The notes under the pieces are model-generated. The model did not search any database and was not told the origin of the DNA. It worked only from the letters and a program-made list of their open reading frames with translations. Shown here piece by piece: positions 1 through 12,000 of a stretch of DNA of 64,000 nt. Every line of letters begins with the position of its first letter. Position 1 is the first letter of the stretch. Origin of the DNA: Capitella teleta (lineage: Eukaryota; Annelida; Polychaeta; Capitellidae); the NCBI GenBank assembly GCA_000328365.1, contig KB297123.1:22701-86700 (forward strand), read 5' to 3'. Both the position numbers and the translations under genes were made by a program.

Positions 1-1497
1 TCGATCATGAATATATTGGCCTGGATCAGAAGGATCCAGCTCCTTGATTACAATGTTAATGTGTATACATGTCACTCCTCGGTGACTCTGTCTTTCTGAG
101 ATACAACTTTTTACAGGTTGATCGAATTAATAACTCGAGTGTTGGGTACGCGGTCGGAGCTTGTCGTCTGGCTCTAGTAATCACCGCAGAGGGTTGAGAG
201 AAACCGTAAAACCGAATCGTGATCAGGCTGGACAAGCTTCTCCCGACAAAAGCCGCAGCAGCACAGCCCGATGCCAGAGTGCAATTATTAAAGTGGGCCT
301 TGAGTTTCGAATCCCGGTGAACGAAACGTCACAGTAGATCAAAAGAGACTCATCCATCTCAGCTCTTCGCATAGACTAGAGAAGCGTTTTCCTCACTGGC
401 AATCACAAAATCAGGATTCTCTCTGTTAAGCTTCATTTTTCAGTGCCGATAAAAAGTGCCGCCAGACGAGTATCACCAAGAACGCCGAAGAAGAAAAAAG
501 GGGAGATGGAAATATTTAGACTCAGAGATTACCGGGAGGCATCGAAATGGACAAACATAAACGCACGCTCGATGGACAATTCTCTTTCTCTCGTCACTCG
601 ATAAGATGGCAAACGGAATTTAAGGATGAAAGTTCAAACCGAAGGGAGCCTTTTCATTCTGATGGGACTAAATGGAAAGGAGGGGAATGGAAGAGTGGTG
701 ATCCCGAGAGACCGTTGTGATGTGATTCCATTTCGTTCTTATCTCTTTCCGTCTGCGTTCAATCAAGCACATCTCCCGAGGCGTCCGTCCGTCCATGTCG
801 GACTGCCATTCCGCTGCCATATTTCACTGTCAGAGATCAGAAAAGTGGAGCTTATTCTGCATCAGAAATGAGCTGATGTTTATCCCCGGTTCAGATCACG
901 CCTATCTGCCATTTATAGATAGTGCTAACTTGTAGGTTATAGATATTCAGGTATGTTTGATAGATGAACCACAACTCATAACAGCCACACTGAATGTGAT
1001 ACCCGCATTGATTAATTAAGTAAAGAGTACAAATATTCTCACAGATGAAACAGGATCCTTATTAAATTATCTGTATTTCGGCAATAATTGAGCAATTCTT
1101 ACCGCAGATCATCATAACGTCCAATAAGCGATTGCGTTATGAAATTGCATTTAGGTGAATGGCGAAAATGATCTATGCTATTTGTATATTTATACGCGTT
1201 ATCTATGCACGGATTAATCACTCAAATATATACACAAGGCTGATTGGCTGGCAGACACACTGAGTGGTAGGTATACTTTGTATTTCGTTGTACTTCTTGG
1301 AAATTTTGTTATTATAACATGCCGCACCCTACTAATTCCCTACCGAACCTGCGAGTCTTGAATCTCACTGCTGAGATCTTTCACAAATTTGTTTGATTAC
1401 AAATTCCGTAATTTTATAACAAGTTCATATTGTGGCTATAGATTGCCCAGTCGAAGTGCCTATAGACGACACTAAAGAGACAGATGTACAATCATAC
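1..1497. other. intergenic, no gene recognised
   Basis: I see no exon with convincing splice sites or recognisable protein similarity here. The open frame at 626-871 looks like chance. Two copies of the 8-mer CGTTATGA occur in opposite orientation at 1112-1119 and 1135-1142. Confidence 0.5.
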
Positions 1498-1592
1498 TAT
1501 ACTACATAAAGCAGCTCATGACATGGACACGCTGTTCACGCACAGGAACAGCAAAGGAAAACATAAACGATAATACTAACCTCCAACTCTGA
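1498..1592 (+). repeat. dispersed direct repeat, copy 1
   Basis: About 95 bases, starting around TATACTACATAAAGCAGC and ending around CTCCAACTCT, closely match 3687-3781 in the same orientation with only a few differences. The two copies lie about 2.2 kb apart and bracket a Ty3/gypsy fossil fragment. They could be remains of its terminal repeats or an unrelated dispersed family; the matched part is short for a long terminal repeat. Confidence 0.75.
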
Positions 1593-1617
1593 AACTCCTT
1601 TCGGTATTAGCTTCTTC

Positions 1618-1668
1618 TTTTTTCTTTTTTTTTTTCTTTTTTTTTTTTCTTTTTTTTTTTCTTTTTTG
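1618..1668. repeat. T-rich simple repeat
   Basis: Runs of six to twelve T separated by single C residues follow directly after direct-repeat copy 1. Copy 2 is also followed by a shorter T-rich tract. Confidence 0.85.
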
Positions 1669-2489
1669 TTCTATATTATTACATGATTTAAACAAACTTC
1701 CCAATAAGCTAGATAGTACTAAATAAAATATCGGGAGTAATTAATTAGTAATTAACTGTTCCAATATGAGCCATATTATAAATACTAGAAGTTGTAGTGT
1801 TTAATTTAAGGAAATGTCCGAACGCGACCATGTTTGCTGCATGAGAGATGCAGGTCACATGTGTCATTGATAAACCGAGGATATCAGTGCTGATCAATCG
1901 CTTCGATCCAGAGTGTCAACACCAAGTGCTGGGTGAGCATTTTACATCCGAGGCACATCCATCATTCTTTTCGGATATTCATAACAAGAAAAATCAATGA
2001 AGCGTGAAATGGACTGCAGTGGGGCGAAATGAACGCTGTTTCCGCTGTCATCCAAGTCATCACTCTCTAATCTTTATTCTGTACTCAGTGAAAATAGATT
2101 GATGAAATGGCCATGCAGCAGTGAAATTGACAAGTCTCATCGATCAGTGAGCAGATTGATCGATTGAGCAATGCGAGGTGTTTCCGCGTGATTAGCGAGA
2201 CGGTGTGTGATGAAAGGGGCTCCCTTTCAACGCTTAATTGAAACATGCATGTTGAGGAGTGATACAGCAGATATCATGATAGAATCATAACGTTGTATTA
2301 GGTTTCAACTCATATGAAAAAGACTTCATCGAGTATCATAACGGTCCACAGCATTGAGCCTCACCACTCTATCAAATACGAACCTTTCTTAGGTGATAAA
2401 ATCCAGAGATTACGTAACCGACCTTCAAGGCCATGGGTCCATCGCATGGTATGTACCATTACATGCCGACTCATGGTGCTTTGATTGCG

Positions 2490-2645
2490 TTACGGCCACG
2501 ACGCACATGCGCTGATCGCCTGCGCATTGCTAAGCAAGAATTCAAGAGATGGGAATTGTGAGGAAGTCTCGAAGTGAATGGTCCTTTCCTCTACACGCGG
2601 TGCCCAAAAGGAAGGGTATCTGGCGACCCTGTGTCGATCTCTAAG
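2490..2645 (+). mobile_element. Ty3/gypsy LTR retrotransposon fossil, reverse transcriptase fragment
   Basis: The + strand resembles the start of a Ty3/gypsy reverse transcriptase: short stretches such as PLHAVPK and WRPCVDL match the family's conserved 'PLHMVPKK...WRPCGDY' region, and the stretch before them fits the linker that precedes it. Only this piece of pol is recognisable; I see no gag, protease, RNase H or integrase. It is clearly broken, with several disruptions in a short span, so it is an old, decayed copy. The direct repeats at 1498-1592 and 3687-3781 lie on either side and might be terminal-repeat remnants, but this is unproven. Confidence 0.7.
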
Positions 2646-3686
2646 CGTTGACTTACGCATTTAGCCTGAGCCTCATTGTCCAACGAGCAGACGACGGAGC
2701 GGCCAACTGGGTGCTGCACAATGCCTGAGCCTGAGAAGTGAGAACCTTTGTGAATACCGCTCCTTGTAGTCGTAGATTACCTTAGCCCCTAGTCATAACG
2801 TTTCCTGTGTTGCGTTATGGGTTCATTCAGGGAACATGAATCATATAATTATGCGCACTCTACATTCTTTCGGGCAGTATGTCCTTGGTCATAGATAGAA
2901 CCAATGAATGTAGAGTCCATATCATTGGATAAAACATTATGATCAGAAACATTGTCAACATTAAATATTATAGAGCAATCGGATTCTACGGGAAAGCAAC
3001 GCCAGCCAAGTTTGCTGCTTGCAATGAAAGAGCAGTTGTCGAACTACTTGCATTTCATAAACTTACGAATGTAAAATTGGAATAGATTATCAAGCAAAAT
3101 AAAGCCTGTGGTGTAAAACCAACATCGTTAAATATTAGCAGCGCCAACAAGAAAAACATAACGCTTTTTAGTACGTTATGATTCATACAAGAACGAAAGA
3201 GTTTCCCTACGTGCATAATTAATAAACCCGTACATCCGTAATAATGATTAGTCATTCGCACAGATTGCTGTTCCCAGCAGGCTCACTCATATTGTTTGCC
3301 TTTATCAGCCGGAGCGATTCTAATGCAATCGATCCAAATATTTCACTTTGCCTGTACATTACTCTGCCGAAAAAAAAAAAAAAAAATGAACGAATTTGGA
3401 CATACATAAAAGAAAAGCGACTGAGACACTAGAGAAATGAAGCAATGCATATTATTAAATTGTTCGGTTGATCCCGATGAGGATGTCTTCATCCACCCCA
3501 AGGGTTTCTATGCGAGAGATATCGGGATATATGCTTGTTGCGTGGGTCTTTGGACGACATTGACATTGTCATCGTCGAAATACTCGCTGATATTGATTTC
3601 AACCATAGGTTTTATTATGTGTGAAACATGCAGTCAAACAAATATGTAACTGTTTGTGGACAATGCCATGTTGATTACATAATATA

Positions 3687-3781
3687 TATACTACATAAAG
3701 CAGCTCATGACATGGACACGCTGTTCACGCAAGGAACATCAAAGGAAAACATAAGCGATAATACTAATCTCCAACTCTGGA
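3687..3781 (+). repeat. dispersed direct repeat, copy 2
   Basis: This is the partner of 1498-1592, in the same orientation. Similarity begins at TATACTACATAAAGCAGC and fades after CTCCAACTCTGG. Confidence 0.75.
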
Positions 3782-5114
3782 ATTCACGTTTTTTTCTTCA
3801 TATTTTTCAATGCAGTATTAAACATGAAATAATAAGTTTCAGTTATTGAATAGCATGGAAGCACACGGGAGGTGCGCTTACGATTGCCCTGCAATTACCT
3901 CAAACAATTTCTGAGTTCGGTGACGGATATTATTAATTGTCATTTACATTTTTGCCACTTGGTCGAACTTATAGCTCCCTGTCAGCCATCTTTCTTTGAA
4001 CCCGTCTAATTACTTCTTGGAAAATGTCAAACATCTCTGAAAGGTAAACTGAAAATTGATTGAGATGATGTCTTCATTATCAAAACCATATTTCAAAACT
4101 GTTAAATAATTTTGACGTTGACCTTCAGACCTAAGACGTAAAAAAAAAATATTAAAAAAAAACATTTAAAAAAATAAAAAAATAAAAACTTTTCTAGTTT
4201 TCAAATATTTTCAAATGTAATAATTATTCAAACTTGGCTGCCTACGTAATCCATATCTTTTAAAGGAATGTGTCCAAAAAGTATCTAATACAACTGGGTT
4301 AGTTTGTGGTTTTTTTTTTTTTTTTTTAGGGGGGGGGGGGTTATTCAGCTAATTTTTATTACCTTGTCCACTGTCCAGTGGCAGTGATTCCAGTCCTTGT
4401 TTGTGCAGAACCTACAAAAAAGCATTACATTATCAACAGTCAATTATATCTACCCCATTTCCAAAGAGATCTCGCGTGATCATTTGCAAGCCTATGCCTA
4501 AGCTCCTTAAGCATTTGATATTTTCAAATGAGGCCTCATCCTACTCGTTCTTTCGCTACTCGCAACACATCGTATTTTTTCCCCGTTTTATGCAATAAGA
4601 TAAACAGCATTAAACACGCCCGTGGCACCTGTAAAAAGACTATTTCGGTTACCTAAAAGAGTAGATTTTTCAAAGATCAATCTCGGATTATATTAGTATA
4701 AAGGTGAGCCCTTGATGGTGTCGACACCTTGAAACAGTACTTGAAAGAGGCTCTTGATCATAGCCAATTCCACCATTTCTATGAATTTCTATTTGCGCTT
4801 ATGAAGTTATGAGAGAGCCGAATCAATCCTACTCATGAACAAATTCACCACGTCAGTTCAGTTGAAGTACCTGTCGTAAAATAATCTAAAACCATTATAG
4901 AGGAGTTCTTGTTGATGAATAAATCGCGTGCTCGAGTTTAAAGTACAAGATATTCATCCAAGCTAGTTTGGTGCTAAATTATACCTTGAATGGCGAACAT
5001 TCTAGAACTGTGAATGCATCGGTCTTGTGGCCCACAACAGGTTCTGTTGTTACGTAATATTCTTTGTTATCAGTCATTTTCTTTGCACGTTGTGTTGCGC
5101 AACGATTTTATGAT
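3782..5114. other. intergenic, simple-sequence rich
   Basis: No gene is recognised. The stretch holds an A-rich tract near 4141-4190 and a run of about 18 T followed after one A by 12 G (about 4310-4340). Similar T-run and G-run pairs recur near 47.64-47.72 kb. Confidence 0.5.
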
Positions 5115-5375
5115 ATGGCCTATGATCAGATAAGCAGGACATTGCAATCAGCCCCAAAATCACCAGAAAGTAGGATAATTCAGAATTCATTCGATCTTAC
5201 AATGGCGGCTTATCAGACTACATGTACTCAAATCACAAGGTCTCAATCTCCATGCAGCATCGAAAAATACACCGATACTAGTACTCAAGAAGAGTTTGAA
5301 TATGTTGTTCCGTCGTCTCACGACTGTCTGCTGAGCGGCTGCTGTAATCTCCCCCAGATTAACGTAATCGGGTAG
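5115..5375 (+). CDS. possible small open frame, unrecognised
   Basis: An ATG-started frame of 86 residues (begins MAYDQISRTLQSAP, ends NLPQINVIG) with a G at -3 and +4. It is rich in Ser, Thr and Gln, has four Cys in the second half, and shows no signal peptide or membrane segment. I do not recognise the product. It lies just before a CRE-containing, promoter-like stretch. A frame of this length can arise by chance at this base composition, so it is recorded only as a candidate. Confidence 0.12.
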   Translation: MAYDQISRTLQSAPKSPESRIIQNSFDLTMAAYQTTCTQITRSQSPCSIEKYTDTSTQEEFEYVVPSSHDCLLSGCCNLPQINVIG

Positions 5376-5435
5376 GGTTGCGTTTTAACAATGTTACGTT
5401 CGAAGCATATCAGCATATTAACAATAGATTATGAG

Positions 5436-5449
5436 TCGTGACGTCACGA
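5436..5449. promoter_or_regulatory. 14-base palindrome with full CRE
   Basis: TCGTGACGTCACGA is a perfect palindrome centred on the CREB/ATF site TGACGTCA. It sits in a locally CpG-rich stretch that also contains an ETS-like ACTTCCGG near 5609. This combination is typical of animal promoters, but no confident gene starts here. Confidence 0.45.
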
Positions 5450-5480
5450 ATGGGGAGGAAGTTTCGCGCGCTTACACCGG

Positions 5481-5657
5481 ATGCGTGAAATGTCTGCGTC
5501 TTCCGTTCGCAAAGAAGAATTGAAGAAGGGGTTCAAAGCCCCAAGGCTGAAAGGGACATTCCAGATGTTTTGCCTTGATCACGCATGCGCCATGAGCCCC
5601 ACTTCCGGTCACCTGTTGGCTCGTCCGCCAATTTATCCGTCTAATTTTTCTCCTTAC
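5481..5657 (+). CDS. possible first coding exon, unrecognised
   Basis: From ATG 5481 there are 59 open codons (MREMSASSVRKEELKKG...) ending exactly at a strong donor, GTAAGT at 5658, phase 0. It lies 35 bases after the CRE palindrome at 5436-5449. The product is basic at its N terminus and not recognised. No matching downstream exon was found, so this rests only on promoter-like context plus a good donor. Confidence 0.2.
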
Positions 5658-5831
5658 GTAAGTTCAAGCATGCCCATATCCCTATGTTCTTCTCATCGAA
5701 ATTACCCCTTTCAGTGCTGCATGCCGGGATACCACCCCAGACGCGATGTAGATCATAGCGTGGGTTGATGATGATCGAAATAATCATTCATCTTTAACCA
5801 AAATTCCATATTTTCTGGTAAAATGCGGTAC

Positions 5832-5849
5832 CACACACACACACACACC
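5832..5849. repeat. (CA)n microsatellite
   Basis: About nine CA units. On the - strand the (GT)n lies downstream of the tRNA-like head at 5952-6031, where a SINE tail would be expected. Confidence 0.85.
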
Positions 5850-5951
5850 ACACCCACATTTCATAATAAAAGTATTCATAATAGTCTGCAACGAGATGTG
5901 TTTTACTGTGGAAGATAGTTGACGCAGCGACGAATCTCTCAGTGCAGCGCC

Positions 5952-6031
5952 GAGGTAAGCAGGTTCGAACCACCCGTGGCCAGCGGCAAGGCCTTGCGGG
6001 GCGAACACGGTAACCACTCGGCCACCACCTC
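5952..6031 (-). mobile_element. tRNA-derived SINE head or tRNA pseudogene
   Basis: The - strand carries a pol III A-box-like TGGCCGAGTGG and a B box GGTTCGAACC, spaced as in a serine/leucine-type tRNA. The outer seven bases pair as an acceptor stem (GAGGTGG with TTACCTC, two G-T pairs). The D stem does not close and no normal anticodon arm forms, so a working tRNA is unlikely. With about 100 further bases ending in (GT)n, the best reading is a SINE running 6031 to about 5832. Confidence 0.5.
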
Positions 6032-9000
6032 AGGAATCACCTGTTAACGATTACAATGGGAAATATTACAAAGGAAGAAATTACTCGTCCTTACGTTTAA
6101 AGAGCGAATAGAAAAGGTGGATGGATTTGTTGATGTTATCAATCTAATGAAGTTACGAGAGTCGATGATCGTTTTAGTGGATCTCTTTTTGTGGTTTCTC
6201 TGTGACAACTTCTTCTCCAGACAGCATTTGGTTGTTAAAAGAGCCTTAAATTATTCATTTGGTAACAAGTGTATAAAAGATAGTATGAGCCTCATTAAAC
6301 CATGTTTATCACGTTCAATTAAACATTCAAGGATATCAGAGTAGCATCTCGTGGGATTCTGAGACGCCGCTGATTCTCAACACTTCTTCTTCTTCCCCGT
6401 CTTCTTATTAATTCTCTCATCTCTTCTTCTTTAGTGTCTCTTTTTCTAAATGTCTGACCTCAATCATGAGCCTGCCCTATAGGAACATTATCTAGCTGTT
6501 ACCCTCCTCTCCTTTTTGATTTTATACATTTGTATCCCCTTTGATTTATTTCGATTGTATGCTTCGTCAATTGCGGCCGTTCCGAAGTTTCCTTGATGTC
6601 TGTCCCTTCAGCCAATGCGCCCTCCTTCCTTGTGCTCGTACCATCCTCATCTCGTTGCATCTTCTTCCCTTTCTTCATCACATCCAAACTGCACCAGCAT
6701 TTCAATGCTTACGTTCTAAATACTATTTCCATATAGCTCACTAGCAACTTATGAATCAGCGATACCATCAAGCCATAGCATGATAGCTGCAACTTTACCT
6801 GCGGCCTCACTTGCCCCAGTTGCGGTGTGAAGTACGCAGAAAAGCCCTCGAAATCAACTACCAGCGCATACGAACTACCAAGTCACCATGCGTATTATCA
6901 CCCGATGAATTTTTATGGTTGTGATAAGATTTAAGGTAAACATGCCAGTCATATATACCTGGTTCGGATTAACAAAAACGCTTTCATCGATCGTTTTACC
7001 AATGAGAATCATACGAGTGGCTGAAGTTTGTACTGAGTTGTAAAGTAGTGATAATCGAAGATTGCCTTCGTCAATGCAAAGCATATAACCGGCCGATTGC
7101 TTCACCTGTAAACATGCAGATCAATAATTCTGTATTTTTGTACCGCTTTAATTAATAGTCAGGATCGAAAATAATACTATACTACTCATTGAATGCAACA
7201 TGCGTAATTGAGAAAGAATATCAGCCAATTTATGTCACTTGATACTTGGATCAGAGCCAAACCGCACAACTGCCTTTGAATTGGCAGTCTGTGTGTGTTT
7301 GTTTACCTTAGCAACGAACGCACGATGATCCGGGCCCGAATTGAAGCATGTGTCCAAAAGAATAATTGAGACAATAAATAATAATAATAATTCTCACAAC
7401 TCAGAATCAGCTAGAGAATTTCCACACATGTTTTTGTTTTCACTTCCCGTGCATGCGTGCCATATACCTTTTCATGTTATTCAAAGTTCATTTACAAGCG
7501 TGGGATTTTTGTCATTTCAAATACTTGATTGAATTGAAGGTTGCATTTTAATTCATCAACAGAAAAAAAATATTCTTCACGCCATGATGATTCCAGAATT
7601 TATGCTACTTTTTATGCTACCACGTGACAAATCAACCGGAAGTTGCAAACGTTCCGGCGCGAAATGACAGCTCCACCGATTTATCGTCGTTTGCGCCTCG
7701 AATGGCTCGATCACCTGAAGGAATTGTCACCTGAACTTTTGTGGGATGGGTGATTCGCGTTAACCCTGGTCACCGTATTGGACATTATGAATCTCCAGCC
7801 AAGATTTATCGTCGATTAAAATCGCGTTGGTGTCGTTCCGCTCCGCCCTGGCGCGATACGCCAAAGATGGACACTGGACGGTACCACTCAGAGGAATAGA
7901 GGGGTGTCAGCTCACAACACCTGTTCGCCCCTCCAACGTGAGAGAAAAATCACCATGACTTCCTGCTTTTGAAATTATGAAACATTCGCTGCCCTTCAGT
8001 GTTAAATCATCCCGAAAACGACTCAATTTTCATTCAGTTCCAGACTTCGGTTCTTCTAAAAGTTTTCTTGCAGCCCGACTGAATGCTCTAATTCTCAAAA
8101 CCAAAATTTCACTATCTCTCTCACTCACTCACTCACTCACTCTCTCTGCGCCTTAATAAATTGTCTCTGAGCTCTAAAAGAAATACTTACCGCCACGGGA
8201 AGTATAACATATGTTTCTATTCGCAACTACGTGCAAAATTGCTGCAATTTTGGCAGCGAGGGTCGCGGCATTTACATTGATCATATCACGCGGCAATCTA
8301 CTTGCATGCTTCCGTCTTAATCCCCAGGTGAATGTCTTCCTCGCGAATCTACCTCGACACGCCCAAACGAAGCGAATTCAAACGGTGTTATCTTAGAAGC
8401 AGGTGCGGCTGGAGAATCGTTGCATGAACTTCAAACAGGCGCATATATCTAGTTTGGTGATATGCGATAATAAAATCATCTCTTGTATAATTCGATGAAA
8501 CTAAATTGTGCTCTTGTGGGCTCAATATGATGTAATGTTCTCCTCGGTGTGTGTGATGGTGTGTTTGTGTGTGTGACTGAGTCAGACAAGAGCACCCGGG
8601 AGACAAACCTAATCAGATATAGTTTTTGGGGCTGTATTATCCTCTGATTGATAGCAGATCATCACCTAAGAGTCATTAACAAAAGACCCACCGGAAAATG
8701 TCAAGTACTACCAAAGTACACATACACACATCAGTATTTCTCTAATCACTTCAGCACCACCCCCGCCTTTGAAATAGAACACCTCAGATGCAATGTGAGC
8801 CTTATAAAGCAGAAGACGTTTGATATGATCATCATAAGGCAAATAGCCGCAAGGGACGCTGTCCTTACATCGTTACACCTGTCTTAAATCACGCTTTATA
8901 CCTTTATAAACACCCTGTCTTGTGTTACAAGGTGTTCTTCAGTACCTGCAATAGGTAACCGTATCCTCCGGTCGGCGGAACTGGGCGATATGTCACTCGG

Positions 9001-12000
9001 TAATGAGGCTTGATCGGTCTGACCAATGCTGGACACAGTGGACAATAGAACAGGGTGGAAATGACCATCGGAAGATGCGGCTGCGATAGCCCGAGGTGGG
9101 ATCCGCCTATTTACTTTGTGCACAACAGTAAATTACTAGGTATATTCACCGGCGCTTGTCAGGGCTGATTTAGTAGAGACTAGGTTTGAGATCGCAGAAG
9201 ATATCATGCGCCTTTGTCCGTGTTGTCCTCGGAATTGAAATACGGATCGAATGGTCGTGTGGTTTCACTGGTCTTTCATCTTGTCAGTATACACTTTTGC
9301 ATTTGGACGATGAGCCCAGATTGATCGTAAGATTGTGAGATAGACAGCTAAGGGCGTCAAGTGAAGTTCTGAAACGCCGTCTTATCTCTATTGAGAATGG
9401 AAGCCGCCATTATGTGTCCATTTCTCGCGGACACAAAATGTCGACAAAGTTTGGGATTTGCTGGTATTTACTATGCTAGTGAATCTCTTGTGAGTTAACA
9501 ACATTATTGCTATACAAATAATTTGTATTACATATGCAGTGCAAAAAGTGCCACAAAAATATTATAATTTTCTCAGCCTCGGTGGGTCTTTCATGATGAA
9601 ATGTTCCCACAAAATGTTGATCGTATTTTATGCAAAGGTGGTTCTTTTGAAATATATCGCGTGATTTTATTCAGCAGCACTGGCTCAAAAGTAATGAGCT
9701 ATAATGCTGTTAAAGAGTGAGAGGATATAAATAAAGCCAGAGAAAACTCCATGCAAGTACTTGAAGCAGCGCACGGGTTTGTGTGTGCCCTAAAACAGCC
9801 TCATTCTGCAGGTATCTAAAAGAGACGAGCATCTTATTTCGTGGTTTTAACGATGCACTCGAATGCTCAGCCCCAACTGCGCCCCTTTTCAGCGGAAAAC
9901 CCCTTCTTTGTAGGGCGACAGTCGGCGACATGTTAAGACCGCAAAAACCGCAGGCTTCTGCTCATATGCTCAACCAAGTTAATCAGAGAGAAAAAAAGCC
10001 AAATTGAGCCATCTCAACAGAGTGAGGAGACACAAGAGAATATCCACAACAAATCCTCTCAATGTGTTTTGTTGTGGTTGTGCTACGTCAAAATACGTCT
10101 AAAATCAATCTAAATGGCACTCAATGTGTCAGCTCCTGTATCTTCAACAAAGAACTTTTGAGCTGCAGATAAGCCATAATATATACTCATTTGTACTATA
10201 TCAATAAAATATATATATAAAAGTCCTCTCTACTTATAATTTGGAGTTAATGAGATGATTAATCTTGAGAAGACGCGTGTGTGTCGCTGAAGTAAGAGCT
10301 CAAGGCGCGGCATCCTCTCTCGAGTACTTCTTCGAAGAACTCCTGACACGATTAGCCCTGGATGGGCTTATCTGTGCAGTTATACAAACACAACTATCGG
10401 TGTACTGCACAAGTACCTCGATATCGTCAAGCATCGCGGGTCGTTGATGAAAGAACGGGTCACTTCACCAATTGCACTCGGTTCAAAACCTGCCTGTACC
10501 GTGTATTCAATACGTGCATTATACTTGTCTATTTTAAGTCATCCCTTAGATGGGGATAGTTTTGGGTTTCGAGCTTACTTACCATGTGGCCAAATGGACG
10601 ATTCAATATGCTAAGAAAAAGTTCACCCCATGGTTTATCAGCGTACTTAATCTTATCTATCGTGGAAAGTCTTAAAATAGAGTCAAATGTGAAACTGTAG
10701 AGTGCGATGGTTTCCATTTACCAACAAAGAACTCAAGGAAACGAGCGGACCGTGAAATGACCACTGTCGTCGGTGCTTTGGAATCAGTGGAGAGGGAATA
10801 ATTAGTGGGGGGGGGAGAACACGCCGGTCAGTTTGACCAGCTGGTGCATCTGACTTTGCTAGTGTTCTTGTCGACCTAGTGACCTTGGTAGGGGTCATAC
10901 TTGATTCGAGGTCAGTATAAGATGTCAAAGGGCAAGAGTACTCGGTCGCATTTGGTGTTGTTTCCTGTTCATCTGTCAGATCGAGAGAAAAAAAATGACA
11001 TAATTGACGTATATATTTTGTGTCCTAATGACGACGTAAATATGCCAGCAGAGTGCATGTTATTTTTTGTCAGGAATTGATACCCGATGAAGAATGTTTA
11101 CTTGTACAATAGCTGGGTGTTCACGTGACAAATCAAGCCTCGAGATTTGAGACCACTTGCGACTCGGGTTTTCAGTTGGAGGACACCTAAAGCGACTGGT
11201 GTGTGTGTGTAAATCATCTTCATGAGGTCCAGTGTCCTCCCTGACAATTGAGATCCGTTGTGTTGGCTGACAGCAGCACAATGCAACAAATGTCATGTGA
11301 TAACGACATCTCCATCAGACGCACACCTGTTGGAATATCCATCAATCTCAAAATCCAATTTCAAGCAATGAAAACATGATCACGTCCAGCGCTCTGCGGG
11401 GAGCTAACAAGGTCTTAAACTGCATTTAACAACCAGCCAGCAGAGGCCACGTCTTAACGAGAAGCCACTTTCTCAAGACACATTTATAGCTAATAGCTAT
11501 ATATGTTAATTTCCTTGTGCTTGGTTAAAAGGTTGCCAGCAATCCGGAATTTATCATAATCCATGTTTGTTTATTTTTTATAAGAATGGGTCATTGCGAC
11601 ACTGGTTGGTTTCAGGTATTTTAAGCTGTGATGTTATTTCAGCGACTCTCGAGTCTCGGTGTGGTTTCTGAGACCAATTGTGAATGACTTCATTGTTATT
11701 TTTGCGTCAGGTGTTTCACTTGCGTGAAACCCTCGGTTTGTAACCAAGAGAAAATTGATTGTCGTACTTTGTATAAAGCTTTGCTAAGCAAACAGCCTGA
11801 TGATTGTTGATATGGGCGATCAAGGTAACGTGGAGAATTCTGAATGATGATTTCATAAAATGGCACCTGTGTCTAAAATGATGAATAAAATGCTGACAGA
11901 TCAGGAAGCAACTTCAATTACGCCATCGGGACATGTTGCATAGGTGCTTACAATTACTATCTATATAAGGTTGATGTTTCTTAGCTTTCTTTGTCACACA

